In this document: positions 34,156 through 43,431 of the stretch, one piece after another | How the letters are laid out: each line of letters begins with the position of its first letter | Position numbering within the stretch: position 1 is the stretch's first letter | Origin: CAVTWJ01 sp963849485 | Lineage (GTDB): Bacteria > Oederibacteriota > Muellerivitia > Muellerivitales > Muellerivitaceae | DNA: 64,000 nucleotides | Assembly: GCA_963849485.1 (NCBI GenBank) | Contig: CAWKIF010000156.1 | Location: 6,409 to 70,408 of the forward strand | Direction: 5' to 3' | The notes under the pieces: model-generated | The model's input: only the letters and a program-made list of their open reading frames with translations | The model's database searches: none | Told to the model about the DNA's origin: nothing | Program-made: the position numbers and the translations under genes

Positions 34156-35427
34156 CTAAGAAAGGCTGAGCCTCAAGCGGGGTTCCCCCTGGACCATGGC
34201 GAAGGAGACGGGCCCCTGGTGGCGTAAAACCCAATCCTCGAGGGAGCCGCCGGCCTTTAATTTTCGGGGGGCGGGTAGGCCGATAAAGTCGGCCAGGAAG
34301 CCCGGTTTGACCCGGCCCAAAAGGTTGCCCATCCCTAAAGCCCGGGCGGGTTTGGTGGTGGCCATGGAAAGGATCTCGGCGGGGGAAACCTGGGGATGTT
34401 TCTTCTTAAATAGCCTCATTTCCCTAAAGAGGGAAAGGGAAGAATTACTGGCCAGGCTGTCCGTTCCCAGGCATACGGGGATGCGGTTGCGGGTCAGACG
34501 CTCATAAGGAAAAGGCGGGTGCTTGAAAAAGGTGTGGCTTCCCGGGCAATGCACCACGGTGATCCTGTTTTTTGCCAAAAGACTTACATCCTTGGAGTCC
34601 ACCCGGTTCAGGTGGACGGCCAGGTTAAGCTTTGGAAGCCAGCCGCACTCGTTGAGGTACTGCACCGGGGTGGTCGCCCGGGGCATGTTCCAATCGGGGC
34701 TCAGGGCCTTGATACGGTCGGCCATCGGGCCCTTCCCCTTCTTGAAATAATTCCATTCTTCCTGGCTCTCGGAAAGATGAAGGCTGGTGGGATATCCCTT
34801 GTGGGAGGAAAGAAACTGGCCCAGAAGGCCGAGGGTTTCCTTGGAAACGGTGAAGAGCGTATGGGGGGAAAAACCGGGATGGACCAGGCCCGGCGCGTGA
34901 CCCTCCGAAACCAAGCTTTTCCATTTTTCCAGAGCCTGTTTCCAATAGGCCCCGGGGGAAGGCTGGCCCAGGTCCAGGATTTCCAAAAACCAAAAGGCCC
35001 TCAGCCCCGCTTGCCGGAGCAAGTGGACGCTCTCCCCGCTGGTAGCCATGTCGCAAATCGTGGTGGACCCATAGGCCAGGCTTTGCCGGATGCCTTCCCG
35101 AACGGAGTTCCTGAATTCGGTCCGCGAGGTTTCACGAGTTTTATTCCCCATCTCGCGCAGCCACTCCCGGAAGGATTCACGGCGGGGGACCTTGCCCTTA
35201 AAATGGGTGAAGTCGAGGTGGCAATGGGCGTTGATCAGACCGGGCAGGAGCACCGTGTCGCCCAGGTCCAATATCCGCACCGGGGGGAAGAAAGCCATCT
35301 CCTTGCGGCGGCCCACCTGGAGAATCCGGTTCCCCTCCAACAGCACGAAAGCGTCCTCCAAGGGACGGTGCCGGTCCAGGGTGAGAAGATATTTGGCAAG
35401 AAGAACCAATCGATGACTTGTTCCCAT
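34156..35427 (-). CDS. Metal-dependent amidohydrolase (cog0402), candidate aminofutalosine deaminase
   Basis: 423 residues. The cog0402 deaminase plan is complete: metal motif His68-x-His70 in GLINAHCHLDF, FSPHTLFTVS, HLSESQEE with His217 and Glu220, VHLNRVD with His272, and LGTDSLASN with Asp323. Enzymes of this group deaminate adenine-type nucleosides and triazines. The window also holds mqnA, mqnC and mqnE, whose pathway can include deamination of 6-aminodeoxyfutalosine by an amidohydrolase of this group, so that role is a reasonable inference; S-adenosylhomocysteine or methylthioadenosine deaminase is the main alternative. It is divergent from the GT9 gene. Confidence 0.75.
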   Translation of the reverse strand: MGTSHRLVLLAKYLLTLDRHRPLEDAFVLLEGNRILQVGRRKEMAFFPPVRILDLGDTVLLPGLINAHCHLDFTHFKGKVPRRESFREWLREMGNKTRETSRTEFRNSVREGIRQSLAYGSTTICDMATSGESVHLLRQAGLRAFWFLEILDLGQPSPGAYWKQALEKWKSLVSEGHAPGLVHPGFSPHTLFTVSKETLGLLGQFLSSHKGYPTSLHLSESQEEWNYFKKGKGPMADRIKALSPDWNMPRATTPVQYLNECGWLPKLNLAVHLNRVDSKDVSLLAKNRITVVHCPGSHTFFKHPPFPYERLTRNRIPVCLGTDSLASNSSLSLFREMRLFKKKHPQVSPAEILSMATTKPARALGMGNLLGRVKPGFLADFIGLPAPRKLKAGGSLEDWVLRHQGPVSFAMVQGEPRLRLSLS

Positions 35428-35526
35428 ATCCCTAGGTTATCAGCCCCTCGGCCCGGGTCCTAGCCCTTCCATGGGGTCTTTCTTCCGGGTTGACCCCAAT
35501 CTCGGGGTCGAATAGATTAAGCGCCC

Positions 35527-36816
35527 ATGCTTGATAATAAAATTTCCAACGCGTTCTTCGACTTCACCAGCAAGGTCACGACCCTTTTCCCCCAGGGAGG
35601 GGCCTGGTTCTTCGACCACACCCTGATCCCCCTGGGGAACATCCCCCTGGTTCGTCGCCTGACCATTTCCAAAAACCTGCGCATTCTCAAGTCGGCCAAG
35701 GATCTTCACCGCATCCTGGTCATTTCGGATATCCATATCGGGGACGCTATCCTGGCGGGCGGGGGCGTGGCGGCTTTCCGGGATTTTTTCCCGGAGGCCC
35801 GCATCGACTACGTGGTGAAAAAATCGGTGGCCTGCCTATTCGAGGGAAACCCGGCCATCTCGAACCTTTATCCGGTCTTCACCGGCGGCCAATTTCCCAA
35901 TGCCTCGGATCTGGAAGCCGTGAAGAAACTTTCTTTCGAGAACGATTACGACCTCTGCTTGAACTGCTGTCCCTTTATCGTGGATGACCAGATCCTGCCC
36001 AAGGGCCAGCATGTGATCGACGTGGTGACGGCCGCGCCCGAAATCCTGTATAACCTGACCCATCGCACGGGGTCCTGCCACTTCATGTACAACTCCTATG
36101 GGCTGCCGGCGGGGTTGATTTCCAAAATCACAGGCAAAACCGCACCCCAGCCCTTCAAGGGCTTTCACGTCACCCTTTCCGACGAGGCCCATGACCAGGC
36201 TTTGGGATTCCTGAAGGAACAGGGCTTGGCCCAGGCGGGAAAACTTTATTTTCTCAACCCCGATACCGCCTCCAAGTTCAACCGGATTCCCTACGAAAAC
36301 CAGCTGACTTTGTTAAGGGGCCTCCTCGCCCTGCCCGGCCGGGTGCTTTTGGGTTCGGGCTTTACGGCCCAGGACATTGAGAAGCAATTGTTGGGGGATT
36401 TGAAGGAAGAGGAAAGAAAACGCGTGACGATCGTCCCCAAAAGCATGAACCTGGACGCCTACGCCGCCTTGATCGATCTCGCCGATTTCTTCATCTCGGG
36501 AGATACGGGCCCCCTGCATATCGGGGCCGCCCGGAAAGTCTCAAAAACCGGCAGCCGGAAATTCCGAAACCGCACCTACGTGGTCTCGGTGTTCGGGGCC
36601 ACGAACGCCCGGATGTCGGGCTACGATTCCACCGACCCCCTCTTTCCGCCCGCCGATCAGGATGTTCCCTCACGCTGTTACGTTTCCGAAAGCCCCTGCC
36701 GCAACATCACCTGCATGAACAAGATGTCGAAAACCTGCAAGACGGTGCGTTGTTTCGAGTTTTTGGATGTGGAGAAAATCCTCGCCGATATCCGGGCCTA
36801 CTTGAAATCTGCTTAA
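35527..36816 (+). CDS. Glycosyltransferase family 9 (heptosyltransferase-like)
   Basis: 429 residues with the two Rossmann halves of GT9. RILVISDIHIGDAILAGGGVAAFRDFFPEARIDYVV is the N-terminal domain, where the usual GDxxxxxP-type loop is recognisable. ADFFISGDTGPLHIGAA near residue 325 is the donor-binding motif of ADP-heptose:LPS transferases. The C-terminal 60 residues have a run of cysteines (CYVSESPCRNITCMNKMSKTC), unusual but seen in some long GT9 proteins. It probably adds a sugar to lipopolysaccharide core or another surface glycan. The gene stands alone on the plus strand. Confidence 0.8.
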   Translation: MLDNKISNAFFDFTSKVTTLFPQGGAWFFDHTLIPLGNIPLVRRLTISKNLRILKSAKDLHRILVISDIHIGDAILAGGGVAAFRDFFPEARIDYVVKKSVACLFEGNPAISNLYPVFTGGQFPNASDLEAVKKLSFENDYDLCLNCCPFIVDDQILPKGQHVIDVVTAAPEILYNLTHRTGSCHFMYNSYGLPAGLISKITGKTAPQPFKGFHVTLSDEAHDQALGFLKEQGLAQAGKLYFLNPDTASKFNRIPYENQLTLLRGLLALPGRVLLGSGFTAQDIEKQLLGDLKEEERKRVTIVPKSMNLDAYAALIDLADFFISGDTGPLHIGAARKVSKTGSRKFRNRTYVVSVFGATNARMSGYDSTDPLFPPADQDVPSRCYVSESPCRNITCMNKMSKTCKTVRCFEFLDVEKILADIRAYLKSA

Positions 36817-37013
36817 AACTTTCAAAAACCCATTTCATCGCCACAATTCGTCACAGGGGCCCGTTGAACCTATGGGCTAGGTTTTCGAGGGATCGATCAG
36901 AGGAATCCCAAGCCCTTGATAATGCAGGGTATTGCGGGTGGCTATTGCACCCTTGCGGGTTCAAGCGATCCCGGCGATCTGGACATCCCGGATCTCAACA
37001 GGGCACACACCCA

Positions 37014-38141
37014 TTAACGCGGAAGATCACGGCTTAAATGTGCAGGTTCGGCCGCTAAGGCTTTCTTAACCAAGGGGACTAATCGGTCGGCGGTGAGTGC
37101 GATGCCTTCGGGTGTCCAATGGGTGTCATCCGGGTAATAAAGCGGTTTTTTGCTCCTCAAAGATCGCTCGGAGAGCACCCTTTCCATATCGAGGGCTAGA
37201 ACGCCCCTATGGTTCAGTTCCCGGACAAGCTTGGTTATGAAACAGGGGTGGTTTCTTTTGCCCAACAAGAAATAATACGCGCTTTCCTTGTTCGGGGCGG
37301 GCACGAAGATCATGCGGGTCCCCCGACCACGGAAAATCCTATCGTAAGCTTGGACAATGTCGGCAGTCTGTTTGATTTCGGAATCGGTCCCATTCCAAAC
37401 GGCTCCCTCCCCTTGATAGAACAAAAAAGAACCCTTCCTTTCCGAGATCAAACTGCTCGGATGGACGTTGGGATGTATCATCCGGTATAAGAAATGGTAA
37501 GCTGGAAATTCCAAAAAATGGTCGAGCCAGGTGATGGGAGCCATCAAGGTCCGGCGGTAGGCCTTCGTCAGCAGGATCCCTTGCCGAAAGCCCTCGAACC
37601 AGGATGGCTTTTTTGGCGGCGGCAGCTGGCCCAGGTTTCTCTCCACGAGGATGACGACAACAACCGGGACCGGTTTTCTTTTGAACCGCTCTTCCGCCAG
37701 GTATTCGTTCAGCACATTGACGGTAAAATCGGAATAGGTGTAAACATTCCGGTGTATCCGCCGCTCCAAAGCCCCGGCCGGCGTGTCTTCTTGCGGGGCC
37801 CTTTCAGAATCGGCGAAAGAATCACCGACGATGACGATGTTGGAAATGCCGAATTTCCCTGGTGCGTTCCTGAAACCGAATTCGTCAATCACCAGGTTTA
37901 TTTTAATCGGTTGCCCCCAGGGCGTGCCCCGGCCTATGTCCCCGACTCCGGGGGAGTCGAGGATGGTCAGATTGGGGTAAAAAAGGCCCGGAAGCCAGGG
38001 TCGGAAATGGACATAACCGCTGGCTTTTTGTACCGAAAAATAAACCAGATCAATATAGGCGTAGATGGCCGTGAATAGGGATAGGCCGATGGAAAAGACG
38101 CCGCATTTTAAGAGAAATTTTTTAAGGCCGGAGGGCCCCAT
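37014..38141 (-). CDS. SGNH-fold (AlgJ/AlgX-like) partner of the MBOAT acyltransferase
   Basis: 375 residues. One N-terminal transmembrane helix (about 10-30) anchors a periplasmic domain. The SGNH catalytic motifs are visible: VIVGDSFADS (GDS serine) at about 105-114 and YYPDDTHWTPEGIALTADRLV (Asp-x-x-His) at about 335-355. Such proteins accept an acyl group from a membrane-bound O-acyltransferase and place it on an exopolysaccharide or other surface polymer. It lies 11 bp downstream of the MBOAT gene, which supports this pairing. The substrate is unknown. Confidence 0.78.
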   Translation of the reverse strand: MGPSGLKKFLLKCGVFSIGLSLFTAIYAYIDLVYFSVQKASGYVHFRPWLPGLFYPNLTILDSPGVGDIGRGTPWGQPIKINLVIDEFGFRNAPGKFGISNIVIVGDSFADSERAPQEDTPAGALERRIHRNVYTYSDFTVNVLNEYLAEERFKRKPVPVVVVILVERNLGQLPPPKKPSWFEGFRQGILLTKAYRRTLMAPITWLDHFLEFPAYHFLYRMIHPNVHPSSLISERKGSFLFYQGEGAVWNGTDSEIKQTADIVQAYDRIFRGRGTRMIFVPAPNKESAYYFLLGKRNHPCFITKLVRELNHRGVLALDMERVLSERSLRSKKPLYYPDDTHWTPEGIALTADRLVPLVKKALAAEPAHLSRDLPR

Positions 38142-38152
38142 GCTTCACCCCG

Positions 38153-39615
38153 TTAGAACTGGAAATACAAGAACTGTTTCGGCCCCGCCAGCGAAAAAAC
38201 CAACGCCAGAAAGATCGAAAGGAACAATAAATAATAGGTACCCCAGCGGGACCAACTAGTCCGTGAGGAAAGCCATTCCGGGAAAGACTTGTCTCTCAGG
38301 CGGTTTTGAAACAGCTGCACGGATAAGATCATAACGATCAAAAATGGCCCAAAATATGGGTTCCACCCCATATCGGACAAACCGACGAGAGCTTGGGGGA
38401 ACACGTCCAATTTCCTGCTAGGGCCCCACATATGTTGGAGTATATAGAATGCGTCCCCCAGCGACTTGGCGCGAAAGAAGATCCAACCCAAACAAGTCAG
38501 GCTGAACACGGACAAGACCTTTAGGGAATGGTGAAAAAGCGGGTACCTGTCCAACCCCACCACCGCCGCGAACTTACCCCGGGCTTCCTTCGTCAGGTCG
38601 GCCACGATCAAATAAAGCCCATTCAAAAGCCCCCACGCGAGGAAAGTCCAATTCGATCCGTGCCAAAGGCCCGCGATGAGGAAGGTAAAGATCAGGTTGA
38701 AATAATGCCGTCTCACCTTGACCCGGTTACCTCCCAGCGGAATGTAAAGATAGTCCTTGAACCAACTGGAAAGGGAAATATGCCATCTCTTCCAAAACTC
38801 TTGGAAGGAGGCGGAGACATAGGGGTTGTTGAAATTGACCATCAGCTTAAAACCCAAAACTTGCGCTGCGCCAATGGCGATGTCCGAATAGCCCGAGAAA
38901 TCGAAGTAGATCTGGAAGGCGAAAAAACCGTCGCCAGGATTAAAACCCAACCCGTATAGGCGTGTGGATAGTCATAGACCTGGTCCACAACAACCGCTAG
39001 CAGATCGGCCACCGCCACCTTCTTGAAAAACCCCCATAACATCAACTGGAGACCTTGAACGACCCGGCCATATTCGAATCGGTGCTCCTCGTGGAACTGC
39101 GGTAGGAGGTGTTGTGGCCTTTCGATCGGGCCTGCGACCAACTGGGGGAAGAACAACACATAAAGGGAATAGTGGATGAAATTTTTTTCCGCTTTTTGGT
39201 TGCCCCGGTACACCTCCAGGGTGTAGCTCATGGCCTGGAAGGTATGGAAAGAAAGCCCGATGGGAAGGAACGGGGTCGTCCAAAAAATGATGGAATCATC
39301 CAGATGTTCCCAGCGCGCTACCGCTTGAAAGACCGGGTAGCCCTTGAAGAAAAATAAAATGCCGATGTTCGCGATAAGGCTCAATAACAGCCAATGTTTC
39401 CGGGCCGGGCCCTGGGCCTGTTCGATCCTCATTCCCGCAAAATAATCGACGCAAATAACAAGGATCATTATCAGAATGTAGACGGGGATCGCCCACATAT
39501 AGAAAAAGCAACTCGCGATAACCAAGAAGAAATTTTGATACCGAGGCGCAAGATTGAAGTAGAGAATGACTACGCAGGGAAAAAACATGAGAAAGGCCAA
39601 TGAGTTAAATAACAT
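38153..39615 (-). CDS. MBOAT O-acyltransferase (AlgI-like), interrupted by an apparent frameshift
   Basis: The start MLFNSLAFLMFFPCVVILYF and the helices SFHTFQAMSYTLEVYRG with FFPQLVAGPIERPQHLLPQF are typical of AlgI/DltB-like acyltransferases. The C-terminal part has FFAFQIYFDFSGYSDIAIGAAQVLGF, NFNNPY, WHISLSSWFKDYLYIPLGGNR and the catalytic-histidine motif GLWHGSNWTF. The two parts are in different frames, joined at the six-base A run at 38922-38927; a seventh base gives ATVFFAFQIYF, exactly the family sequence. About 487 residues when restored. It moves acyl groups across the inner membrane for its SGNH partner. Confidence 0.85.
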
Positions 39616-39695
39616 CCTGTTTTTCCCGAAGAGTTAGGATCGTAATAAAATCTCTCAAAAACAAGTGACTTGAAAAGAGTTCAGGCCCATATAAA

Positions 39696-39724
39696 TTGTC
39701 CCCGATGGGTCCCATCGGGGACAA
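39696..39724. other. Perfect 29-nt palindrome
   Basis: TTGTCCCCGATGGG and its exact complement flank a single T. It lies upstream of the MBOAT gene (81 bp from its start) and before the pseudogene fragment. It could be a regulatory site or the remnant of a REP-like element. No run of T follows, so it is not a typical terminator. Confidence 0.7.
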
Positions 39725-39764
39725 GCTTAATAGTGTCGGTAATAAGTGTTTTTAAATTCTTAAA

Positions 39765-39886
39765 CGGCCCCTATTGGCCGCCGACCGGGTCGGGGTGTTT
39801 TGAAGCCATTTTTTCTTCGCGTCGGGATCAAGCACGAAGAAACTCAACCGTCACTTCCCCTCGTTGAGCGCCTTTTCAACTATGAC
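39765..39886 (-). pseudogene. Decayed duplicate of the 3' end of the lipoprotein gene at 40271-40756
   Basis: The stretch is almost the same as 40265-40390. Read on the minus strand it gives VIVEKALNEGK-stop-RLSFFVLDPDAKKKWLQNTPT, where the intact gene has IIVETALNAGKWRLSFFVLDPD. The tryptophan codon TGG has become TGA and the 5' two-thirds are missing. With 40271 it forms direct repeats around the small gene at 39947-40264. Confidence 0.85.
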
Positions 39887-39946
39887 CACGGCTTATTGAC
39901 CGAGGAGCCCACGAAGAATAACATCATCTCTACAAGGAGGTGCAAA

Positions 39947-40264
39947 ATGCGCTGGTATCACTACTTTTCCTATTTTTGGGGCGGGGCTTTCCTCGCCAAT
40001 GCCGTTCCCCACTTGGTCAGCGGTATGACAGGCCACCCCTTTCAAAGTCCCTTCGCGACTCCGTCAGGGGTAGGTTTGTCCTCGGCGGTCGTGAACGTCC
40101 TGTGGGGCTCTTTTAATCTGGTCATCGCCTATTTGCTCTTGGCCCGCGTAGGAAAGTTCGATTTGCGCCGGACCTCCCATGCCCTAGTGGCGGGATTGGG
40201 GGCGTTTTTGATGGCGTTGATGGCGGCCTATGCTTTTGGCCGGTTTTACGGGGGCCTTCTTTAA
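39947..40264 (+). CDS. Small three-helix membrane protein
   Basis: 105 residues from the ATG at 39947, which has a perfect AGGAGG 6 nt upstream; the frame is open further upstream but runs into the duplicated fragment. Hydrophobic helices lie at about residues 5-20, 45-65 and 75-100, with the motif WGGAFLANAVPHLVSGMTGHPFQSPFA between the first two. The His and Pro pattern is distinctive, but I know no function. It is on the opposite strand to its neighbours and is flanked by direct repeats, suggesting it was inserted or mobilised. Confidence 0.65.
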   Translation: MRWYHYFSYFWGGAFLANAVPHLVSGMTGHPFQSPFATPSGVGLSSAVVNVLWGSFNLVIAYLLLARVGKFDLRRTSHALVAGLGAFLMALMAAYAFGRFYGGLL

Positions 40265-40270
40265 CCGCCC

Positions 40271-40756
40271 CTATTGGCCGCCGGCCGGCGTGGGGGTCGG
40301 GGTGTTTTGAAGCCATTTTTTCTTCGCGTCCGGGTCAAGCACGAAGAAACTCAACCGCCACTTCCCCGCATTGAGCGCGGTTTCAACGATGATCTCGTTT
40401 TTTCCCTTCTCGAAATCGCCGTCCACGATATAGCCCATGACCACCGCGTTGTCAGGGTTGGGAATATTCTTTTGGCCCAGAACACAGCCATGGTAAGCCA
40501 ACAGGGCGCCCACCTTGTCTTTCATGACCTGGATATGGGTGCGGAATAATTCCGGGTTCTTCGCGGCGTAATCCCTCATCCGGGAATCGGCCTGTTGGAG
40601 GATAAAGTAAGGGTCCCAATCCTTGAAAACAGCGGGGGCCACCCGGTCGATGTAAGCCTTACTGTCGCGCTCGGGGTTGGGAGTACAACCCTGACCTCCC
40701 CATATCCCGGCTAATAGGATCAGGCATATCCCTACCCAACGGACAAACCCTTTCAT
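40271..40756 (-). CDS. Lipoprotein of unknown function
   Basis: 161 residues. The signal peptide ends GIWGGQGCTPN, a lipobox with Cys at about 24. The mature part has YIDRVAPAVFKDWDPYFILQQADSRMRDYA and VALLAYHGCVLG-like regions and ends with a Pro/Thr tail. It resembles no family I can name. Its ATG overlaps the stop codon of the outer-membrane protein gene before it (ATGA), so the two are co-translated. A decayed copy of its 3' end lies at 39765-39886. Confidence 0.6.
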   Translation of the reverse strand: MKGFVRWVGICLILLAGIWGGQGCTPNPERDSKAYIDRVAPAVFKDWDPYFILQQADSRMRDYAAKNPELFRTHIQVMKDKVGALLAYHGCVLGQKNIPNPDNAVVMGYIVDGDFEKGKNEIIVETALNAGKWRLSFFVLDPDAKKKWLQNTPTPTPAGGQ

Positions 40757-41976
40757 TCTTCCGCTCCCGTTTGGGTGTCAAAGGTCACCTTCAGGCCGAA
40801 GGTGAAGCTTTGGTAATCGCAATCCAGTTCGCTGGTCGATCCATCGGAAGAAACCACATGGGGCGGGTACTTGAAATTGCTTGAAACCAAGCTGGCCACC
40901 GGGAACTGGGCGCTCGTGTAGAGCTGAAAATGCTCGTCCAGGTCGAACCCCAGGTAGAGGCCCGCCTCCAGGTTGTAGGAACCGAATGTGGTGTCGGGGC
41001 TGGGGATGTTATAGACCACCGTCATGGCCTGGGCGTTCACCGTTTTGTCGATCAGGACGTTGGACATCTGAACCCCCTCGTAATTAATCCCGGCAAAGGG
41101 GCTGATCTTGAATTGGCTGGGAATAGGCAGTTCGTATAAAAACCTAAAATCGGCCCCATAGGCCGTCATGTTGGGGTTCAAGTTGCCGCTCAAATAGGTT
41201 CTTTGATAGGCGTTGGGGTCCAGGGTGAGTTGAGAATTGAGGAAGGAGATAAAGCCGCCCAGCTCGACGGAGAAATTACCCCCCACCCAGCGCCCCACAC
41301 TGCCGCTGAAACCGTATCCGCTGGTGACCTTGGGAAGGAAGAAATAAGGCTGGGTTTCTCCCGCACCCACCGCCAGGCCGTTCAATTGGCCTAGTTCGTT
41401 CCCGTCAAAATTCCCACCTAAACTCGGTATTGATCCTCCCAGCCGGAAATAAAAACCCGTTCCCACGATTTTGATATCTTCCCCGTTTCTCGACTCGCTG
41501 GTTGAAGCAGGCTCAGGAAGCCCCTTGGAAACCGTTGTCGAGGCGGATCCGCTTATTTCATCCAACCCCTTTTGAGCCATCGCGTTGGCGGGATCGGCCG
41601 CCAAGGCGGCCATGTAATAGGTCCGGGCCATATCCAAGTGCCCCTTCGTCTTACGGTGATTCTGGTAAATGTCCCCCAGAACCGCGTTGGCCTCCGCCAC
41701 TTCGGGGTCCTGCGCCCCCAATTCCTCCGAAGCCAAAGCCTTTTCCAACAGTTTTCCAGCCGTCACGAACTTTTTGGCCTTATATGCTTCCAGGCCCTTT
41801 TTGAACTTGGCGATTTCCGCCGGGGAAGGTTGGGGTTTCGTGGAATCGGTCGAAACCGTCGTGGTTATCGGCGTCAAAACCAAACTTTGCGCGACCACTT
41901 TCCCTGTTGATCCATACATAATTAGAATAGTCATCACCAGAACCTGTAATAGCCTGGACAAAAATATTTGGCCCAT
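40753..41976 (-). CDS. Outer-membrane protein with N-terminal TPR region
   Basis: 407 residues with a signal peptide (about 1-30). Residues about 55-145 contain TPR-like helices (KGLEAYKAKKFVTAGKLLEKALA, then AEANAVLGDIYQNHRKTKGHLDMARTYYMAALAADPANAMAQKGL). From about 175 on the sequence alternates like a beta-barrel, with many Gly and aromatic residues, and ends FTFGLKVTFDTQTGAEE. A good AAAGGAAA site precedes the ATG. A similar TPR-plus-barrel protein is at 57683-58909. Function unknown. Confidence 0.65.
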   Translation of the reverse strand: MGQIFLSRLLQVLVMTILIMYGSTGKVVAQSLVLTPITTTVSTDSTKPQPSPAEIAKFKKGLEAYKAKKFVTAGKLLEKALASEELGAQDPEVAEANAVLGDIYQNHRKTKGHLDMARTYYMAALAADPANAMAQKGLDEISGSASTTVSKGLPEPASTSESRNGEDIKIVGTGFYFRLGGSIPSLGGNFDGNELGQLNGLAVGAGETQPYFFLPKVTSGYGFSGSVGRWVGGNFSVELGGFISFLNSQLTLDPNAYQRTYLSGNLNPNMTAYGADFRFLYELPIPSQFKISPFAGINYEGVQMSNVLIDKTVNAQAMTVVYNIPSPDTTFGSYNLEAGLYLGFDLDEHFQLYTSAQFPVASLVSSNFKYPPHVVSSDGSTSELDCDYQSFTFGLKVTFDTQTGAEE

Positions 41977-42066
41977 ATTGTTTCCTTTCTGAAATTCAAC
42001 TTTTCGCTAAATAGCTTTAGGACTTCCTGACGTTGAGGTGCCATTCTACAACTCTCGCCCCCCTCC

Positions 42067-43338
42067 TCACGAGGCTTTCGCCACCGGCAGTTCATCCCAA
42101 CAGGTCGTATATCGGGGCGATTTGAAGGCGAACCTTGTTCCCCAGACGTGGCCGAAACCTTCCGCCGCCAGGCGCAGGGTGCCACGGCCCATCCGGCCGT
42201 TGACCTGGTCCACCGCCGCCATCAGGGCCGACTGCCGGGAAACGTTGGGGCGGTAAAAAAGGTTCCGCTGGACCTCGTCTTCCGGCACCAGCCCGGTGTA
42301 AAGCATGCCCACCCGCTTGTAGCGGAAACCCGGGCGGTAAAGCTGGTCGATGCCCCGGTTGCCGATACGCACCAGCGTGGGCGTGTAGCTGGTGGGCTCG
42401 GGCAGGGTGAAGGTGGTGGAATTCTGGTACTGCGGTTCCCTTTCTTTATAGGGGTCGGTGGCCACCCACATCATCATGGAAGCCACGGCCTGCTTTTGTT
42501 CCCGCACCTTTTCCGCCGTGCGGGTGATGAAGGCCGTCATGGCCTCTTTCATGTACCGCTTGTCTTCCACCAAAAAGCCGAACCCTTTGCTGGAACCGAT
42601 CATCTTCTTGGGGGGCGGCACCATTTCCAGCGGCAGGCAGGAAACCCCGTTGAGTTCCATGAGGATGCGCAGGCCCATCACCCCCATGCGTTTTTTGATC
42701 ACCGGCGGGGCCATGCGCTTGAACCCCAGGGCGGTGGTGACGCCCTGGCCCTTGAAGAATTCCTCATAGGCCCAGCCCACGCCCCAGACGTCGCCGATGG
42801 GCACCTGGTCCAGCGCCTGGTCGAGGCCGGGCGAACCGGCCAAGTTGACCACGCCCCCCGCCCCCGGCAGTTTCTTGGCCAGCTTGTTGGCCGCCTTGGC
42901 CAGGCTTTTGGTTTCGCCTACGCCCACGCTCACCGGGATGCCCGTCAGGGTTTCCACGCTTTCCTTCATGAGGCGGCAGGTGGCGTCCAGGGCGGCGGGG
43001 TCGAAGCCCGACAGGTCGAGAAAACACTCGTCGATGCTGTAGACCTCGACCCGGGGCGTGAAGCGGGAAAGCACCTGCCGCACCCGCCGGGACATGTCGC
43101 CGTAGAGGGCGTAGTTGCTCGAAAAGACGAAGCCCCCCTTTTGGGCGATGAGTTCTTTTTGCTGGAAGAAGGGCGCGCCCATGCCGATGCCCAGCGCCTT
43201 GGCCTCGCGGGACCGGGCCACGATGTTGCCGTCGTTGTTGGATAAGACCACCACGGGCTTGCCCCAGGCCTGGGGGTGAAAGGCCTGTTCGCAACTGGCG
43301 TAGAACGAGTTGCAATCCACCAGCGCAAAAGAAGTCAT
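42067..43338 (-). CDS. umuC: UmuC, catalytic subunit of DNA polymerase V
   Basis: 423 residues, Y-family polymerase. FALVDCNSFYASCEQAFHP holds the first catalytic aspartate, and VYSIDECFLDLSGF holds the SIDE motif. VVVLSNNDGNIVARSREAKALGIGMG and the C-terminal little finger through RQSALMAAVDQVNGRMGRGTLRLAAEGF follow. With processed UmuD it copies past DNA lesions during the SOS response. It lies 92 bp after umuD; half of a repeat element fills that gap. Confidence 0.95.
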   Translation of the reverse strand: MTSFALVDCNSFYASCEQAFHPQAWGKPVVVLSNNDGNIVARSREAKALGIGMGAPFFQQKELIAQKGGFVFSSNYALYGDMSRRVRQVLSRFTPRVEVYSIDECFLDLSGFDPAALDATCRLMKESVETLTGIPVSVGVGETKSLAKAANKLAKKLPGAGGVVNLAGSPGLDQALDQVPIGDVWGVGWAYEEFFKGQGVTTALGFKRMAPPVIKKRMGVMGLRILMELNGVSCLPLEMVPPPKKMIGSSKGFGFLVEDKRYMKEAMTAFITRTAEKVREQKQAVASMMMWVATDPYKEREPQYQNSTTFTLPEPTSYTPTLVRIGNRGIDQLYRPGFRYKRVGMLYTGLVPEDEVQRNLFYRPNVSRQSALMAAVDQVNGRMGRGTLRLAAEGFGHVWGTRFAFKSPRYTTCWDELPVAKAS

Positions 43339-43385
43339 GGAATCAAAAAACCAAGGGCGAAGATGGTTTTAATACCGATTCCGTC

Positions 43386-43431
43386 TTCCTTTGCGTCTTT
43401 GTGGCTTTGTGTTGGACGTTGGTTTTCATTT
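43386..43431 (+). repeat. Single arm of the 8-nt-periodic repeat, CCAAC type, at the umuD-umuC junction
   Basis: On the minus strand it reads AACCAACGTCCAACACAAAG then CCACAAAG and ACGCAAAGGAA. It matches the arms at 3751-3792 and 52206-52264. The other arm is absent or reduced to a short CCAAGGGCGAAG near 43351. Confidence 0.65.

Noticed and set aside
36817..37013. Possible tRNA because of a GGTTCAAG near 36958
   Set aside because: The bases around it cannot form the 5-bp T stem and no acceptor stem fits. I see nothing else in this 197-bp stretch between convergent genes.
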